Assembly (NCBI RefSeq): GCF_003515685.1
Contig: NZ_QWEG01000006.1
Span: 62,001 to 126,000 of the forward strand
Direction: 5' to 3'
Length of the DNA: 64,000 bases
Source of the DNA: Neobacillus notoginsengisoli
GTDB taxonomy: Bacteria; Bacillota; Bacilli; Bacillales; Cytobacillaceae
Shown: piece by piece, positions 1 to 9,316 of the stretch
Position numbering within the stretch: position 1 is the stretch's first letter
How the letters are laid out: each line of letters opens with the position of its first letter
Notes under the pieces: generated by a model
Told to the model about the DNA's origin: nothing
Database searches by the model: none
What the model saw: only the letters and a program-made list of their open reading frames with translations
Position numbers and translations under genes: made by a program

Positions 1-88
1 AAGACTCGCCATCGCAGGCGTTTTGCAAAAGCAAAAGCTTATAGCCTGGTCCTGAGCGGTTGTAGCACGGGTGCGCTACAAACATAAC
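1..88 (-). ncRNA. L21 leader RNA of the rplU operon (partial)
   Basis: On the minus strand this stretch holds a compact structured leader: a hairpin built on GUAGC...GCUAC with GCACCCGUGC inside, followed by the conserved-looking run ACCGCUCAGGACCAGGC. It follows a good promoter just after rng. In Bacillaceae this position precedes rplU, whose leader is the Rfam L21 autoregulatory element. I matched it by memory and synteny; rplU itself lies outside the window. Confidence 0.6.
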
Positions 89-94
89 ATGAAA

Positions 95-124
95 ATACTA
101 TCACATAAAGGGAGACAGTGTCAA
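95..124 (-). promoter_or_regulatory. Sigma-A promoter for the L21 leader/rplU operon
   Basis: Minus-strand -35 TTGACA (119-124), 18-base spacer and -10 TAGTAT (95-100) preceded by TGA, an extended -10. The TGA stop codon of rng is part of the -35 hexamer, so the two transcription units abut without a spacer. Confidence 0.6.
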
Positions 125-1617
125 TATGTATTGTCCGCTTTCTTCCTTAAATCCTCAGCCTTTCCAAACTGCTTCACTAGATAAAAATCAGCAACTGAGT
201 CAACTTGCCTCATGATAATCGACAAGCCTAGTGCTTCCTCAAGCCGTTTTAAGTGAATTTTCCCTTCTCCTTCAAAAACAACCTTTACCCTGGGGGACGC
301 TTCCACCAGGACTGCCTCTTCGACCGAGCCCCTCTGCTCCCACAGCTCACGCTCCAGTTTAAACGCCTCTGTTTCCGGGCTTGAGACCCTTCCTGTTCCT
401 TCACAGGCCGGGCATTTCACTGTCAAAGTTCCGGAAAGCGACGGCCCGAGCCTTTTCCTTGTCAGCTGTAGAATCCCGAGGGAGGTGAAACCGGCAACCC
501 TCGTCCGGCGGCCATCCTTTCTCAGCTCAGCCTCCAGCTTTGCAGCAACCTTGCTTCTTGCTTCCTCTGTTTTCATATCGATAAAGTCAATCAAGATCAT
601 GCCTGCAAGATCTCTAAGCCGAATTTGCCTGGCAACTTCCTCCGCCGCCAGCAGATTCGTTTTTAGCACCGTATCCTCAAGGTTGTTTTTGCCGGAAAAC
701 TTCCCGGTATTGACATCGATGGCCGTCAGCGTTTCCATTTCTTCAATGAGCAGATAGGCGCCATTCTCGAGCCAGACGACTCGTTTTAGCAGCCTTTCCA
801 ACTCCACCGAAGCCCCATGCGCTGCGAGAATATCTTCTTTTCCGGAGTAATAGCTGAATACTAGGTGCATACTTTTGCCAGAAAATCGCGCCTTCAGCTC
901 ATTAAGCAGGCCGGAGTCATCCGCTATCACTTCCCCGGATTCCATTTGCTCAATGATCGGAAGTACCTTTTCAACAAATGGGTCGTTTTGGAAGACAAGT
1001 CCTGCCTTTTTGAGCGAGCCGGCTTTCTGCAAAAGCTCCGCCGCTTCACGCCGCAGCCGTTCGATTTCTTCAACTATTTCCACGTCAGCCGCCGTTCCCG
1101 CCGTAGTCCTGAAAATCAGCCCTTCCCCTTCCAGCCTGGCAGTCCTTCCAAGCTCACGAAGTTCCTCCCTCCGCTCGGGGCTGGCGATTTTTTTCGATAC
1201 AGCGAGATAATTCCCCTTCGGCATATACACAAGATGGGTGCCATTGACCTCAATTATGCCTGTCACCTTGGCGCCCTTTGTGCCGGTGGGGTCTTTTTCC
1301 ACTTGGACAAGCAGGCGCTCCCCTTGCCTGACGTAAGCCGAAATGCTTTTCCTTTCCTTTTCCTCCTTCGGCAGCCCAGACTGGACGTATTCAGCCACCG
1401 AGTCGCGATGGAGGTACGCGTTCTTGTCTGTGCCGATATCAACAAACGCCGCATTCATGCCGGGCAGGACTTTGGTGACGATCCCTAGAAAGATGCTACC
1501 TGCGAGCGACTGTGTTTCAGCACGTTCGATTTCGATTTGCCTGACTTTGCCGTTATGGATGAAAGCAGCCCGTTTTTCTCGATAGCCGCAATTTATGATA
1601 AGTTGATTCACTCTCAT
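121..1617 (-). CDS. rng: Ribonuclease E/G family endoribonuclease
   Basis: A 498-residue RNase E/G-type enzyme, which cuts single-stranded RNA during rRNA processing and mRNA decay. An S1-like RNA-binding region lies around residues 40-120. The DNase I-like catalytic core has the metal-binding aspartates D301 (AIDVNTG) and D344 (LIDFIDM). The zinc-link motif CPACEGTGR is at 402-410. The length matches the short RNase G type, with no long carboxy-terminal scaffold. It lies between spoIVFB and the rplU leader, as in many Bacillaceae other than B. subtilis, which lacks this family. The GTG at residue 3 has better spacing from GCGAGG than the ATG used here, so the start may be two codons later. 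Confidence 0.93.
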   Translation of the reverse strand: MRVNQLIINCGYREKRAAFIHNGKVRQIEIERAETQSLAGSIFLGIVTKVLPGMNAAFVDIGTDKNAYLHRDSVAEYVQSGLPKEEKERKSISAYVRQGERLLVQVEKDPTGTKGAKVTGIIEVNGTHLVYMPKGNYLAVSKKIASPERREELRELGRTARLEGEGLIFRTTAGTAADVEIVEEIERLRREAAELLQKAGSLKKAGLVFQNDPFVEKVLPIIEQMESGEVIADDSGLLNELKARFSGKSMHLVFSYYSGKEDILAAHGASVELERLLKRVVWLENGAYLLIEEMETLTAIDVNTGKFSGKNNLEDTVLKTNLLAAEEVARQIRLRDLAGMILIDFIDMKTEEARSKVAAKLEAELRKDGRRTRVAGFTSLGILQLTRKRLGPSLSGTLTVKCPACEGTGRVSSPETEAFKLERELWEQRGSVEEAVLVEASPRVKVVFEGEGKIHLKRLEEALGLSIIMRQVDSVADFYLVKQFGKAEDLRKKADNTY

Positions 1618-1659
1618 GCCTCGCTTCTAAAATTTCCTTCCTTCATTATAGACGCAAAA

Positions 1660-1700
1660 AAAGGCATTCGCCAGGAACAGACCGGGAACGCCTCACTTCA
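1660..1700 (-). terminator. Rho-independent terminator after spoIVFB
   Basis: Minus-strand GGCGTTC pairs with GAATGCC (one G-U pair) across a loop and is followed by seven T residues. It lies directly after the spoIVFB stop and before rng. Confidence 0.5.
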
Positions 1701-1705
1701 CCTTC

Positions 1706-2575
1706 TTAATATGCATAAAACAAGTCGCCAACTTTGCCGTTCATCTTTTTTTCGGCAAAAACGTAATGAAGGAGTTCATTTTCATCAAGTATGCCTTTTT
1801 CTCCCTCGTCGCTTTCAACGAGAATAGAATGTTTGCAGCCGCGCCGAAATTTTGCCAGCACCCGAATAATTCCTTCGCTTTCATCCGCTCGGATCGGCTT
1901 CAAAGCCGCCAAGCTTTCCTCTTTATTGCCATAATACCGTTCGAGTAAAAATCGCATAAACACGAATTGACGCTGCTTCCATTCAAAAAACAAGGTGAAA
2001 TAGAGAAACCCTGCAATTACCCAAATATTTAAATGAAGCGGGGCGGTTGCGAGTGTGAGCGCTGCAAAAAGGGTCAGGAAGGCGAATGAACAGATGAGCG
2101 TCCATTCATGCGCTTCAGGAAAAGGCTTCCAGGCTGATAGCAAAAGAAATAGGAGTTTGCCCCCATCTAACGGCCATATAGGAAATAGATTGAATGCTAA
2201 AATCATTAAATTATATTTCATAAAAAGCAAATAGGCAGATTCCGGAATCAGCCCATTTACTTGGAGGACGTAAGCCGCCGCCATCAGCCACAGATGTTGC
2301 ACGGGCCCAGCTAGAATGACAATCAGCTCTTCCTTCATCGGCCGGTTCCCATGTTCATCCATCTCGGCCACGCCGCCGAATGGCAAAAACGAAATCCGTT
2401 TGATCCGCCAGGAAAAAAATAATGCTGCCGCTGCATGGCCAATCTCATGAATGAAAATAATCGCCAGCAACATGCAGAGCTCCAGGAAATGCGCGGTCAA
2501 TGCCGCTGTCGCCGCAGCCAGCCATAACAGGGGATGGATATGGATGAGCTTTAGCAAAGAAGCCGCTTTAGTCAA
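1706..2575 (-). CDS. spoIVFB: Stage IV sporulation intramembrane metalloprotease SpoIVFB
   Basis: A site-2-type zinc protease of family M50 that cleaves pro-sigma-K in the membrane around the forespore, turning on late mother-cell genes. Evidence in the 289-residue protein: the HEIGH zinc motif at residues 43-47 in a hydrophobic segment, the second metal motif PLDGG with D137, and six or so membrane spans in the first 200 residues. A soluble carboxy-terminal part follows, as in the B. subtilis enzyme of nearly equal length. It overlaps the end of spoIVFA by a few bases, so the two are translationally coupled, fitting their protease/inhibitor pairing. Confidence 0.95.
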   Translation of the reverse strand: MTKAASLLKLIHIHPLLWLAAATAALTAHFLELCMLLAIIFIHEIGHAAAALFFSWRIKRISFLPFGGVAEMDEHGNRPMKEELIVILAGPVQHLWLMAAAYVLQVNGLIPESAYLLFMKYNLMILAFNLFPIWPLDGGKLLFLLLSAWKPFPEAHEWTLICSFAFLTLFAALTLATAPLHLNIWVIAGFLYFTLFFEWKQRQFVFMRFLLERYYGNKEESLAALKPIRADESEGIIRVLAKFRRGCKHSILVESDEGEKGILDENELLHYVFAEKKMNGKVGDLFYAY

Positions 2576-3353
2576 ATCTGATCACCTGAATGGGGTCAAT
2601 AAACTCATCGCCTTTTTTTATTGCAAAGTAAAATTCCCCTTTCGATTGGTCCTTGCCGGCCCCCACGGTGCCTATCTCTTTTTCCTTCGGTATAAACTCA
2701 TACAGGTTCACTTCAATCGTGTCAAGGTTGCCATACCATGATTCCGTTTTGTCGCTGTGCTGGACGACGACCGTTTTGCCCAATCCTTCCTTCTTGCCGG
2801 CGAACATGATCCAGCCTTCATTGACGGCCTCAACTGGCGTACCTCTATCTGTTTCAATCATGATTCCCTGGCCATTCTTTTCAAAATTCTCAAGTATTTT
2901 GCCGGTGGCAGGGATGGAAAAATCATTGCCCGGCTCACCTTCCTTTTTCGGCTCGGGCAGAAGCGCAAGCGGTTTGCCGAACTTATCCTCATACCACTTA
3001 CTTACAGAAGCAAATTGAAAATCCTGGCTAAACCCTTTTTGGACAAGGCCTTTTACTGGTTCTAACGCAGATACTTGGCCTCTGTAAAGGATTGCGATCA
3101 CTAGGAACAAGAACGCAGAACAGAGCACTTTAAAGAAAAACACTTCTTTCTTAAAAAGCGGATGTTCACCCTCACCAGGACCCGCCTCATAGGAGACAAG
3201 CTCATCAAAACCATATTTATCATCCTGAATAAGCCAGCCCGCCGGCTTTGTGTCCTTTGTTTCTCTGTGTTGGCGCGGCAGCCTAGGATGGCGGCTCCGT
3301 TCTTTCTTCCGCTTTGCGATCCGCTTCCGTATTTCCTCCCTGTTTGGATGCAT
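2568..3353 (-). CDS. spoIVFA: Stage IV sporulation protein SpoIVFA
   Basis: Membrane regulator that holds SpoIVFB inactive until the SpoIVB signal arrives. The protein has a basic amino terminus (EIRKRIAKRKKER), one membrane span near residues 75-92, and an outer M23/LytM-like domain lacking the usual peptidase zinc ligands, ending in FIDPIQVIRFD, very like the B. subtilis protein. I chose the ATG at 3353, which gives 261 residues and lines up with the B. subtilis start; an in-frame GTG lies three codons upstream. A sigma-E-like promoter precedes it. Confidence 0.92.
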   Translation of the reverse strand: MHPNREEIRKRIAKRKKERSRHPRLPRQHRETKDTKPAGWLIQDDKYGFDELVSYEAGPGEGEHPLFKKEVFFFKVLCSAFLFLVIAILYRGQVSALEPVKGLVQKGFSQDFQFASVSKWYEDKFGKPLALLPEPKKEGEPGNDFSIPATGKILENFEKNGQGIMIETDRGTPVEAVNEGWIMFAGKKEGLGKTVVVQHSDKTESWYGNLDTIEVNLYEFIPKEKEIGTVGAGKDQSKGEFYFAIKKGDEFIDPIQVIRFD

Positions 3354-3389
3354 GTTCCCCACCAGCCTTTTATCGCATATATTAGTACA

Positions 3390-3419
3390 AGTCTATGAGA
3401 GACCTGTCCCAGGTATGCC
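3390..3419 (-). promoter_or_regulatory. Candidate sigma-E promoter of spoIVFAB
   Basis: Minus-strand GGCATACC (-35-like, 3412-3419), 14-base spacer, CATAGACT (-10-like, 3390-3397). Sigma-E -10 elements have the form CATACAAT. The same 14-base spacing occurs in the candidate promoter of spoVID. This is pattern evidence only. Confidence 0.42.
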
Positions 3420-3536
3420 AAAGCTTGTTGAGAGGTTTTTATCTGATATAGGTGGAACCGGCAATGAACCGGGAAAACAACCAAAAAAGCCCCCTTGGCT
3501 ACATATGCCTAGTGGGACTCTCTTAAAAATATGGAT

Positions 3537-3668
3537 GTTGATTTACACTGCGGGCACACGCTTTCCGCGGGGCGTCAGTGGATTCCTCCTCGGCGCTCAA
3601 AAGCGCCTGTGGGGTCTCCACCTTGCCGCTACATCCCGCCGGAGTCGGTGCCCTCCGTTCCAATCAAC
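3537..3668 (+). repeat. GTTGATT/AATCAAC intergenic repeat, copy A
   Basis: 132-base copy bounded by GTTGATT and AATCAAC, with the shared core CGCTTTCCGCGGGGCGTCAG, CCTCGGCGC, GGGGTCTCCACCTTGCCGC and GAGTCGGTGCCCTCCG. It sits between minD and spoIVFA. No protein is supported in the 345 bases between those genes; apart from this copy and the spoIVFA promoter I see nothing else there. Confidence 0.85.
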
Positions 3669-3698
3669 GCAGTTAAAATTAAAATACAAACCTAAAAT

Positions 3699-4505
3699 TT
3701 ATGAACGGACTCCAAAGAATCTCTTAATCTTTGTCAAGACGCCGGGATTGTCTTCCTCCAACTGCTGAAGCGGGATCGATTCTCCAAGGATACGCCTTGC
3801 GATATTGCGATAAGCAATCGCTGCCTTGCTGTTTGGATTCAAGGCAATTGGTTCGCCATAATGGGAAGCTTTGATGACTTCATCATCATCCGCAACAACT
3901 CCGAGCAGGTCAATTGAAAGATGATGTGTGATTTCATCAACATCCATTGTTTCGCCGTTTTTCATCATGTGCGGACGAATCCGGTTGATGATCAGCCTGG
4001 GCGGTTCAATGTTCTCTTCCTTTTCCAAAAGGCCGATGATCCTGTCAGCATCACGGACGGCCGATTTCTCAGGCGTCGTAACGACAACCGCCTTATCAGC
4101 ACCGGCAACAGCATTCCTGTATCCGTGTTCAATTCCGGCCGGGCAGTCAATAATGATATAGTCAAAATCCTGCTTAAGTTTTTCAACCAAGTCCTTCATT
4201 TGTTCAGGAGTGACTGCCGTTTTATCCTCTGTCTGTGCGGCGGGCAACAGAAAGAGCAGCCCATCGAACCGTTTATCTTTCACAAGCGCCTGATGCATTT
4301 TGCAGCGGCCAGCCACCACATCAACAAGGTCGTAAATAATCCTGTTTTCAAGCCCCATCACAACATCGAGATTCCGGAGGCCGATATCCGTATCAACAAG
4401 GCACACCTTTTTCCCCTGCAGGGCAAGGGCTGTACCTACATTTGCGGAAGTCGTCGTTTTGCCGACGCCTCCCTTTCCGGATGTGATAACAATTGCTTCT
4501 CCCAC
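3699..4505 (-). CDS. minD: Septum site-determining ATPase MinD
   Basis: ParA/MinD-family ATPase that binds the membrane at the poles and recruits MinC to block FtsZ assembly there. The deviant Walker A motif GKGGVGKTT follows the start immediately. The carboxy terminus ends in a basic amphipathic helix (LTKIKRFFGVRS) typical of the MinD membrane anchor. The start chosen is the GTG seven bases after GGAGGG; it gives 268 residues, the B. subtilis length, and lies one base after the minC stop. An in-frame TTG six codons upstream overlaps the ribosome binding site and is rejected. Confidence 0.96.
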   Translation of the reverse strand: MGEAIVITSGKGGVGKTTTSANVGTALALQGKKVCLVDTDIGLRNLDVVMGLENRIIYDLVDVVAGRCKMHQALVKDKRFDGLLFLLPAAQTEDKTAVTPEQMKDLVEKLKQDFDYIIIDCPAGIEHGYRNAVAGADKAVVVTTPEKSAVRDADRIIGLLEKEENIEPPRLIINRIRPHMMKNGETMDVDEITHHLSIDLLGVVADDDEVIKASHYGEPIALNPNSKAAIAYRNIARRILGESIPLQQLEEDNPGVLTKIKRFFGVRS

Positions 4506-4506
4506 A

Positions 4507-5190
4507 TTAACGCCCTCCTTCAAATCTAGTTAATCCAGGCCGAATGCTTGAAAGGGTCTGGAGCCTGTCTATGATCATCTCATTCTCTTCATTTATGTAT
4601 GCGCATTCCATTTCACGGGGATTCCCTCCGCTGCCGGGGTTATCCGGTGAAGTCATCAAGAAGTGGCTGATCCTCAGCTGGGATGGCATCATGCCTGAAG
4701 CGGCAATGACAGCTTCCTGGTCGCCGAAGCAGCCAGCGTGGGCGATTCCCTTTAGGACGCCCATAATGAAAATGTTCCCACCGGCCATGACCATTCCACC
4801 GGGGTTTACATCCCCGATCAGGAGAAGGTCCCCCGGTACCTTTAGCACCTGCCCGGAGCGGACCATTTTTGCCACAGTAGCCACCGATTCTTTATCCTTT
4901 AACGCTTCAGCTTCCTGCTTTGTCAGCACATTCGATTCGAGCGATGCAACGGCAAGGCCTTTATGCCGGCGAATCAATTCCTTCAATTCTTCCTGCTGCT
5001 CGGCCGTTAAATACCTATTCCCGGTATGCACCTTTACATTGAGGAGCTGTGTTTCACCATTACTTGGCTGCTGGGAGGAGAGTTTGCCCGTTAAATCCTT
5101 TTTCAATTCTTCATATGAACAAAGATCGTCCAAGAACAATGTCAGGCCGTCCTTTGTTCCTTTTATCGTTACATTTTGCAATTTGTTCAT
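4507..5190 (-). CDS. minC: Septum site-determining inhibitor MinC
   Basis: Inhibitor of FtsZ polymerisation that works with MinD. The amino-terminal half (about residues 1-100) is the FtsZ-interacting domain. The carboxy-terminal half is the MinC beta-helix, with glycine-rich turns such as GDVNPGGMVMAGGNIFIMG and the end of the ladder at ISHFL. I start at the ATG at 5190 (227 residues), nine bases after GAGGTGA; the open frame runs 14 codons further upstream but without a binding site. It follows mreD closely and precedes minD by one base, so it is part of the mre-min unit. Confidence 0.95.
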   Translation of the reverse strand: MNKLQNVTIKGTKDGLTLFLDDLCSYEELKKDLTGKLSSQQPSNGETQLLNVKVHTGNRYLTAEQQEELKELIRRHKGLAVASLESNVLTKQEAEALKDKESVATVAKMVRSGQVLKVPGDLLLIGDVNPGGMVMAGGNIFIMGVLKGIAHAGCFGDQEAVIAASGMMPSQLRISHFLMTSPDNPGSGGNPREMECAYINEENEMIIDRLQTLSSIRPGLTRFEGGR

Positions 5191-5304
5191 GGCGACCTTC
5201 ACCTCGATTGTCAAAAAACACAGATAGACCATTTACTTCCCGGCAACACCAGGTTTGGGCAATCTTCCACTAAAAACATTTCGACATGCACTGTCAAAAT
5301 TCCT

Positions 5305-5823
5305 CTATAATAATGATTCCTGCTCGGCTAATTTTTCAAAATACTGCTTTAGGGGGTAAAACGCCAAAACTAGAAACAGCAGGTTCAGGCAAATGACCGG
5401 CAGCAGCCTTGCCTGGGAGAACTCAGAAAAAGTAAGATTCGTTATATGGAGGAAATGGTTCAATTTGTAGATGACCATTTCCAAAAGAGAGATACCGGCC
5501 ATAACCGTGATCGCAACGACCAGTATATTTGTCTGAAGCACCTTCATAGCCTTCATAACAAAATAGATTGTCAGAGGCAGAAGGAATAAATAGACTCCAA
5601 TAATTTCAGTATACACGATATCGAATAGCAGGCCGAAGGCAAATCCGTACAATATGGCATATTTTTGCGAACCATAAATCGCCAGCAACAGAAGCACGAC
5701 CATCAAAAATCTTGGCACAAGGATCCATTTCCCATAAAAAAACTCAGTAGGCAGCAGCTGAACGAATATGCTCTCAAGCGTAAAAAAAAGGAACAACAAA
5801 AGAGGAAGAAAGAACCGGTTCAC
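5305..5823 (-). CDS. mreD: Rod shape-determining membrane protein MreD
   Basis: Integral membrane part of the elongasome. The 172 residues are almost wholly hydrophobic, with about five predicted membrane spans (for example 5-20, 33-50, 70-90, 100-118 and 136-158) and a short charged tail. Sequence conservation in this family is low, so the call rests on topology, length and its position between mreC and minC. Its start overlaps the mreC stop by four bases, indicating coupled translation. Confidence 0.9.
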   Translation of the reverse strand: MNRFFLPLLLFLFFTLESIFVQLLPTEFFYGKWILVPRFLMVVLLLLAIYGSQKYAILYGFAFGLLFDIVYTEIIGVYLFLLPLTIYFVMKAMKVLQTNILVVAITVMAGISLLEMVIYKLNHFLHITNLTFSEFSQARLLPVICLNLLFLVLAFYPLKQYFEKLAEQESLL

Positions 5824-6701
5824 AATTCTTCCTCCTTATCGTCCACCATATCATTTCTATCAGGCTTCATCATGAGTCTTTTCACGACCATCACCTCACG
5901 GATGCCGTAGAAATCGGCTTCCGGTTTTACGAGTGCAATTTGGTTCAGGCCATACTGGTCAGGCTCGACTTCAACAATCTTACCAACAAGCAGCCCCTCT
6001 GGGAAGACTCCCCCAAGGCCGGATGTGATGACGATCTGTCCTTTTTTCACTTTCGCCTCATAAGGGATTTTCTTCACTTTCAGCAGCTTTTTCTCATCAT
6101 CAAAGCCTTCAACGAAACCAAAAACCTCGCTGTCACCCTGGGTCACAACGGAAATCCTGTTTTTTGGATCCATTGCGCTCAAAAGCTGGACCGTGGATGA
6201 GAAGTCATTGGCTGTTTTTATTTTGCCGACGAGGCCTTTAGAAGTGATGACAGCCATATTTTTCTTGACATTGTCGGAAGTTCCCTTATTGATAATGATC
6301 AGCTCATTCCAACGGTCGGGATTGCGGCCCATAACGGATGCATGAATTAGATCCGATTGGCTGAGCGATTCGGTTTTGCCAAGAATATCACGAAGCTCCG
6401 TATTTTCTCTTTTCAATCGGTAAACTTCCGATTCAAGCCGGACGATATCTTCAACACGGGATTTCAGCTCTTTATTTTCACTGTATGTATCTTGAAGGTC
6501 ATCTACATTTTCAATAAAGCCGGCTACATATTGCACTGGCCTGGAGACAAGCGATTGAAGCCAGCCGGTGCTGTCCTTAACGAACTGCTCCGGCCAAGTC
6601 AGCCTCTCGCGCTCTCTTAATGAAAATCCAATCAATGCTACCAGGATAATGATACTTACAAGCAAAATAATGAGGCGTTTATTCAAAAAGAATTGCGGCA
6701 T
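5820..6701 (-). CDS. mreC: Rod shape-determining protein MreC
   Basis: Bitopic protein that links the MreB cytoskeleton to wall synthesis enzymes outside the membrane. It has one membrane anchor at about residues 10-27, a coiled coil over roughly 68-108 (LKSRVEDIVRLESEVYRLKR region), and the beta-rich periplasm-facing domain from about 115 onward. The 293-residue length is normal. A short acidic tail (DMVDDKEEEL) follows. Lies directly downstream of mreB. Confidence 0.95.
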   Translation of the reverse strand: MPQFFLNKRLIILLVSIIILVALIGFSLRERERLTWPEQFVKDSTGWLQSLVSRPVQYVAGFIENVDDLQDTYSENKELKSRVEDIVRLESEVYRLKRENTELRDILGKTESLSQSDLIHASVMGRNPDRWNELIIINKGTSDNVKKNMAVITSKGLVGKIKTANDFSSTVQLLSAMDPKNRISVVTQGDSEVFGFVEGFDDEKKLLKVKKIPYEAKVKKGQIVITSGLGGVFPEGLLVGKIVEVEPDQYGLNQIALVKPEADFYGIREVMVVKRLMMKPDRNDMVDDKEEEL

Positions 6702-6727
6702 GATTTTACACCTCTGTATTCAAACAT

Positions 6728-7753
6728 TTAGCGGGAGTCCCTTGGCCTATTTTTAAACAAGTTAATATGGTCAAGTGCCTTCCCTGTTCCGATTGCAACA
6801 CAGTCAAGCGGGTCTTCCGCGATAAGGACAGGCATATTTGTTTCTTCGCCAATCACTTTATCGATATTGCGCAAGAGTGCGCCGCCACCCGTGAGAACAA
6901 TCCCGCGGTCCATAATATCCGCTGCCAGCTCAGGCGGGGTTTTCTCAAGTGTGTTTTTGACCGCCTCGACAATCGCATAAACGGTATCATGAAGCGCGCC
7001 GGCAATCTCCGCCGCGGAAATTTCAATTGTTTTCGGCAGCCCTGTCAAAAGGTCGCGGCCGCGTATTTCCATATTTTCAATGTCTTCCGTCCCGCTTGCG
7101 GAACCAACTTCCACTTTAATGCTCTCCGCAGTCCGGTCACCAATCATTAAATTGTATGTTTTACGGATGTACTGGCTAATCGCTTCGTCCATTTCGTCAC
7201 CGGCAATCCGAATCGACTGGCTCGTCACGATTCCGCCAAGTGAAATGATTGCCACCTCAGTTGTTCCTCCGCCAATATCGACAACCATGCTTCCAGTCGG
7301 CTCCCAGACAGGCAGATTGGCACCGATCGCCGCCGCGAATGGCTCTTCAATCGGGAAAGCGTCCCTTGCGCCGGCCTGTTTCGTCGCATCAATGACAGCA
7401 CGCTGCTCAACGGCCGTAATGCCTGATGGTACACACACCATGATGTATGGCTTGCTGTTTTTGAAAAAGCCGGTGCTCTTTGCCGCCTGCTTTATGTAAT
7501 ATTTCATCATTGTAGCGGTTGTTTCATAATCGGCAATGACACCATCTTTCATCGGCCTAAGCGCGACAATATTGCCAGGCGTCCGGCCAATCATGTTCCT
7601 CGCATCATTTCCGACTGCGACAATATCCTTTGTGTCATTCTGAAAGGCAACTACAGACGGCTCCCTTAAAACAATTCCTTTTCCTTTTACGTATATAAGA
7701 GTATTGGCAGTCCCCAAGTCGATGCCAAGATCTTTACTTCCAAGTCCAAACAT
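6728..7753 (-). CDS. mreB: Actin-like cell shape protein MreB
   Basis: Bacterial actin that directs lateral wall synthesis. The nucleotide-binding motifs are intact: phosphate 1 [15 protein letters not shown] near the start, phosphate 2 [13 protein letters not shown] mid-protein, and the adenosine motif [15 protein letters not shown] near the end. I start at ATG 7753 ([14 protein letters not shown]), preceded by GGGAGA, giving 341 residues; an open frame continues 11 codons upstream but without support. First gene of mreBCD-minCD. Confidence 0.97.
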   Translation of the reverse strand: MFGLGSKDLGIDLGTANTLIYVKGKGIVLREPSVVAFQNDTKDIVAVGNDARNMIGRTPGNIVALRPMKDGVIADYETTATMMKYYIKQAAKSTGFFKNSKPYIMVCVPSGITAVEQRAVIDATKQAGARDAFPIEEPFAAAIGANLPVWEPTGSMVVDIGGGTTEVAIISLGGIVTSQSIRIAGDEMDEAISQYIRKTYNLMIGDRTAESIKVEVGSASGTEDIENMEIRGRDLLTGLPKTIEISAAEIAGALHDTVYAIVEAVKNTLEKTPPELAADIMDRGIVLTGGGALLRNIDKVIGEETNMPVLIAEDPLDCVAIGTGKALDHINLFKNRPRDSR

Positions 7754-7914
7754 GCGTGTATCTCCCTTTCCCTTGCAAAAATGCATTCATTTTAACCGAT
7801 TCATTTCATCTCAAACATTGTAGATTTTTACGATATTGTTTCGTTTTTTGTACGGGCAGGCCCGTGAAAAATCATAAATAATATTATAACGCAACGTCAA
7901 ATAAAAGCATAGTG

Positions 7915-8604
7915 TTACAAATACCCTTTTTCCTTCAGGCTGATGAATTTATTTTCCCCGATGATTAAATGATCAAGGACATCAATGCCAATGATTTTGC
8001 CGCATTCCGCCAGACGCTTTGTCACCTCGATATCCTCCCTGCTCGGCGTCGGGTCGCCTGAAGGGTGATTATGCAGGCAAATAATCGACGCAGCCGATCG
8101 CCGGAATGCTTCCTTAAACACCTCGCGCGGATGCACGATGCTGGCATTCAAGCTGCCGATGAAAATAGTTTGTTTATGCAGCACTTGGTTCTTTGTGTTT
8201 AAATAAAGGCATACGAAATGCTCCTGGCTCAAAAAACGCATCTCGTTCATCACGTAGTTAGCCCCATCCTCAGGGGAGCGGATCACGTACCTTTCATTGT
8301 TCGTCAAATTGGCAACACGGCTGCCAAGCTCAAGCGCAGCCATCAATTGGATCGCCTTCGCTTTCCCAATCCCCTTAATCGCGGTAATTTCTTCGAGCGA
8401 GGCTGCCTTAAGAAGCCTCAGCCCTTCGAAATGGGACAGGAGCCGATTGGAAAGCTGGAGGACCGATTCATCCTTCGTGCCTGTCCGAAGCAACAGGGCA
8501 ATCAACTCATGGTTTGAAAGGCTTGCCGGCCCGCCGGCAATAAAGCGCTCGCGCGGCCTTTCTTCCTGAGGATAATCGCGGATCATCAATGTATTCAAAG
8601 TCAA
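7915..8604 (-). CDS. radC: RadC family JAB/MPN-domain protein
   Basis: Member of the RadC (YsxA) family; the old link to DNA repair is doubtful and its biochemical role is unsettled. A helix-hairpin-helix-like segment (ITAIKGIGKAKAIQL) lies at about residues 70-85. The carboxy-terminal JAB1/MPN metalloprotease-like domain has the metal motif HNHPSGDPTPSREDIE. The start is a TTG eight bases after GGGAGG; an ATG six codons downstream is the alternative. Between maf and mreB, as in B. subtilis. Confidence 0.93.
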   Translation of the reverse strand: MTLNTLMIRDYPQEERPRERFIAGGPASLSNHELIALLLRTGTKDESVLQLSNRLLSHFEGLRLLKAASLEEITAIKGIGKAKAIQLMAALELGSRVANLTNNERYVIRSPEDGANYVMNEMRFLSQEHFVCLYLNTKNQVLHKQTIFIGSLNASIVHPREVFKEAFRRSAASIICLHNHPSGDPTPSREDIEVTKRLAECGKIIGIDVLDHLIIGENKFISLKEKGYL

Positions 8605-8743
8605 GATTATATCCTCCCTTTTAATAAGGGAGCCCGGATAGGGAAACGGCCAACTGTCTCCTTACATAAACCTACCATAAAAAAGACGACTTTAGCCTGA
8701 TTGAAGTTTCAACCTTATGCCGGAAGTTTTCCAGGCTGGCCCG

Positions 8744-9316
8744 TTAATAAGGCAGCGGCCAGCCGGCTTTCCTTAGTTCCCTGACAGTCCGGGAAACAGG
8801 AAGGCCCATTACGGCGAAATAATCGCCGTCAATTCTCTTGACAAGCATGCTGCCGAGTCCCTGGATGCCATAGCCGCCCGCCTTGTCAAAAGGCTCGCCG
8901 CTGTTCGCGTAGTACTCGATTTCCCTGTCCGTCAACTCCCAGAAATGGACTTCAGTCTTTTCAAAAAAGCGGACCTCATTCCCCGGGCTGATAATAGACA
9001 CCCCGGTGTAGACATCATGTGCGCGTCCGGATAAAAGCTTCAGCATCCCGACCGCCTCCGCGTAACCCGAAGGCTTGCCGAGAACGGCGCCATCGCAGAC
9101 GACAACAGTGTCGGAACCGATGACAAAATCGTGTGGATGCTTTGAAAAAACAGCTTTTGCTTTCCTTTCAGCAAGACCCATGACAATTTCCTCCGGTGAG
9201 GTACCAGGTTCAAAGCTTTCGTCGATATCAGAGCTGTAAATGTGGAAATTCAGATGGAGATTTTCCAGAAGTTCTTTTCGCCGTGGAGAAGAAGAGGCTA
9301 AAATGAGGTTCGGCAT
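8744..9316 (-). CDS. maf: Maf family nucleotide pyrophosphatase
   Basis: House-cleaning nucleoside triphosphate pyrophosphatase that hydrolyses non-canonical or modified nucleotides; B. subtilis Maf also affects septum formation. The family signature LASSSPRRKELL is at residues 6-17, followed by SDIDE, the catalytic-region aspartate in VIGSDTVVV, the GKP loop, and DKAGGYGIQG near the end. The 190-residue length is normal. Order spoIIB-maf-radC-mreB is conserved. Confidence 0.95.
   Translation of the reverse strand: MPNLILASSSPRRKELLENLHLNFHIYSSDIDESFEPGTSPEEIVMGLAERKAKAVFSKHPHDFVIGSDTVVVCDGAVLGKPSGYAEAVGMLKLLSGRAHDVYTGVSIISPGNEVRFFEKTEVHFWELTDREIEYYANSGEPFDKAGGYGIQGLGSMLVKRIDGDYFAVMGLPVSRTVRELRKAGWPLPY

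Noticed and set aside
865-1488. Long open frame opposite rng (207 codons)
   Set aside because: It mirrors a strong coding frame, has no ribosome site, and its sequence has no family features.
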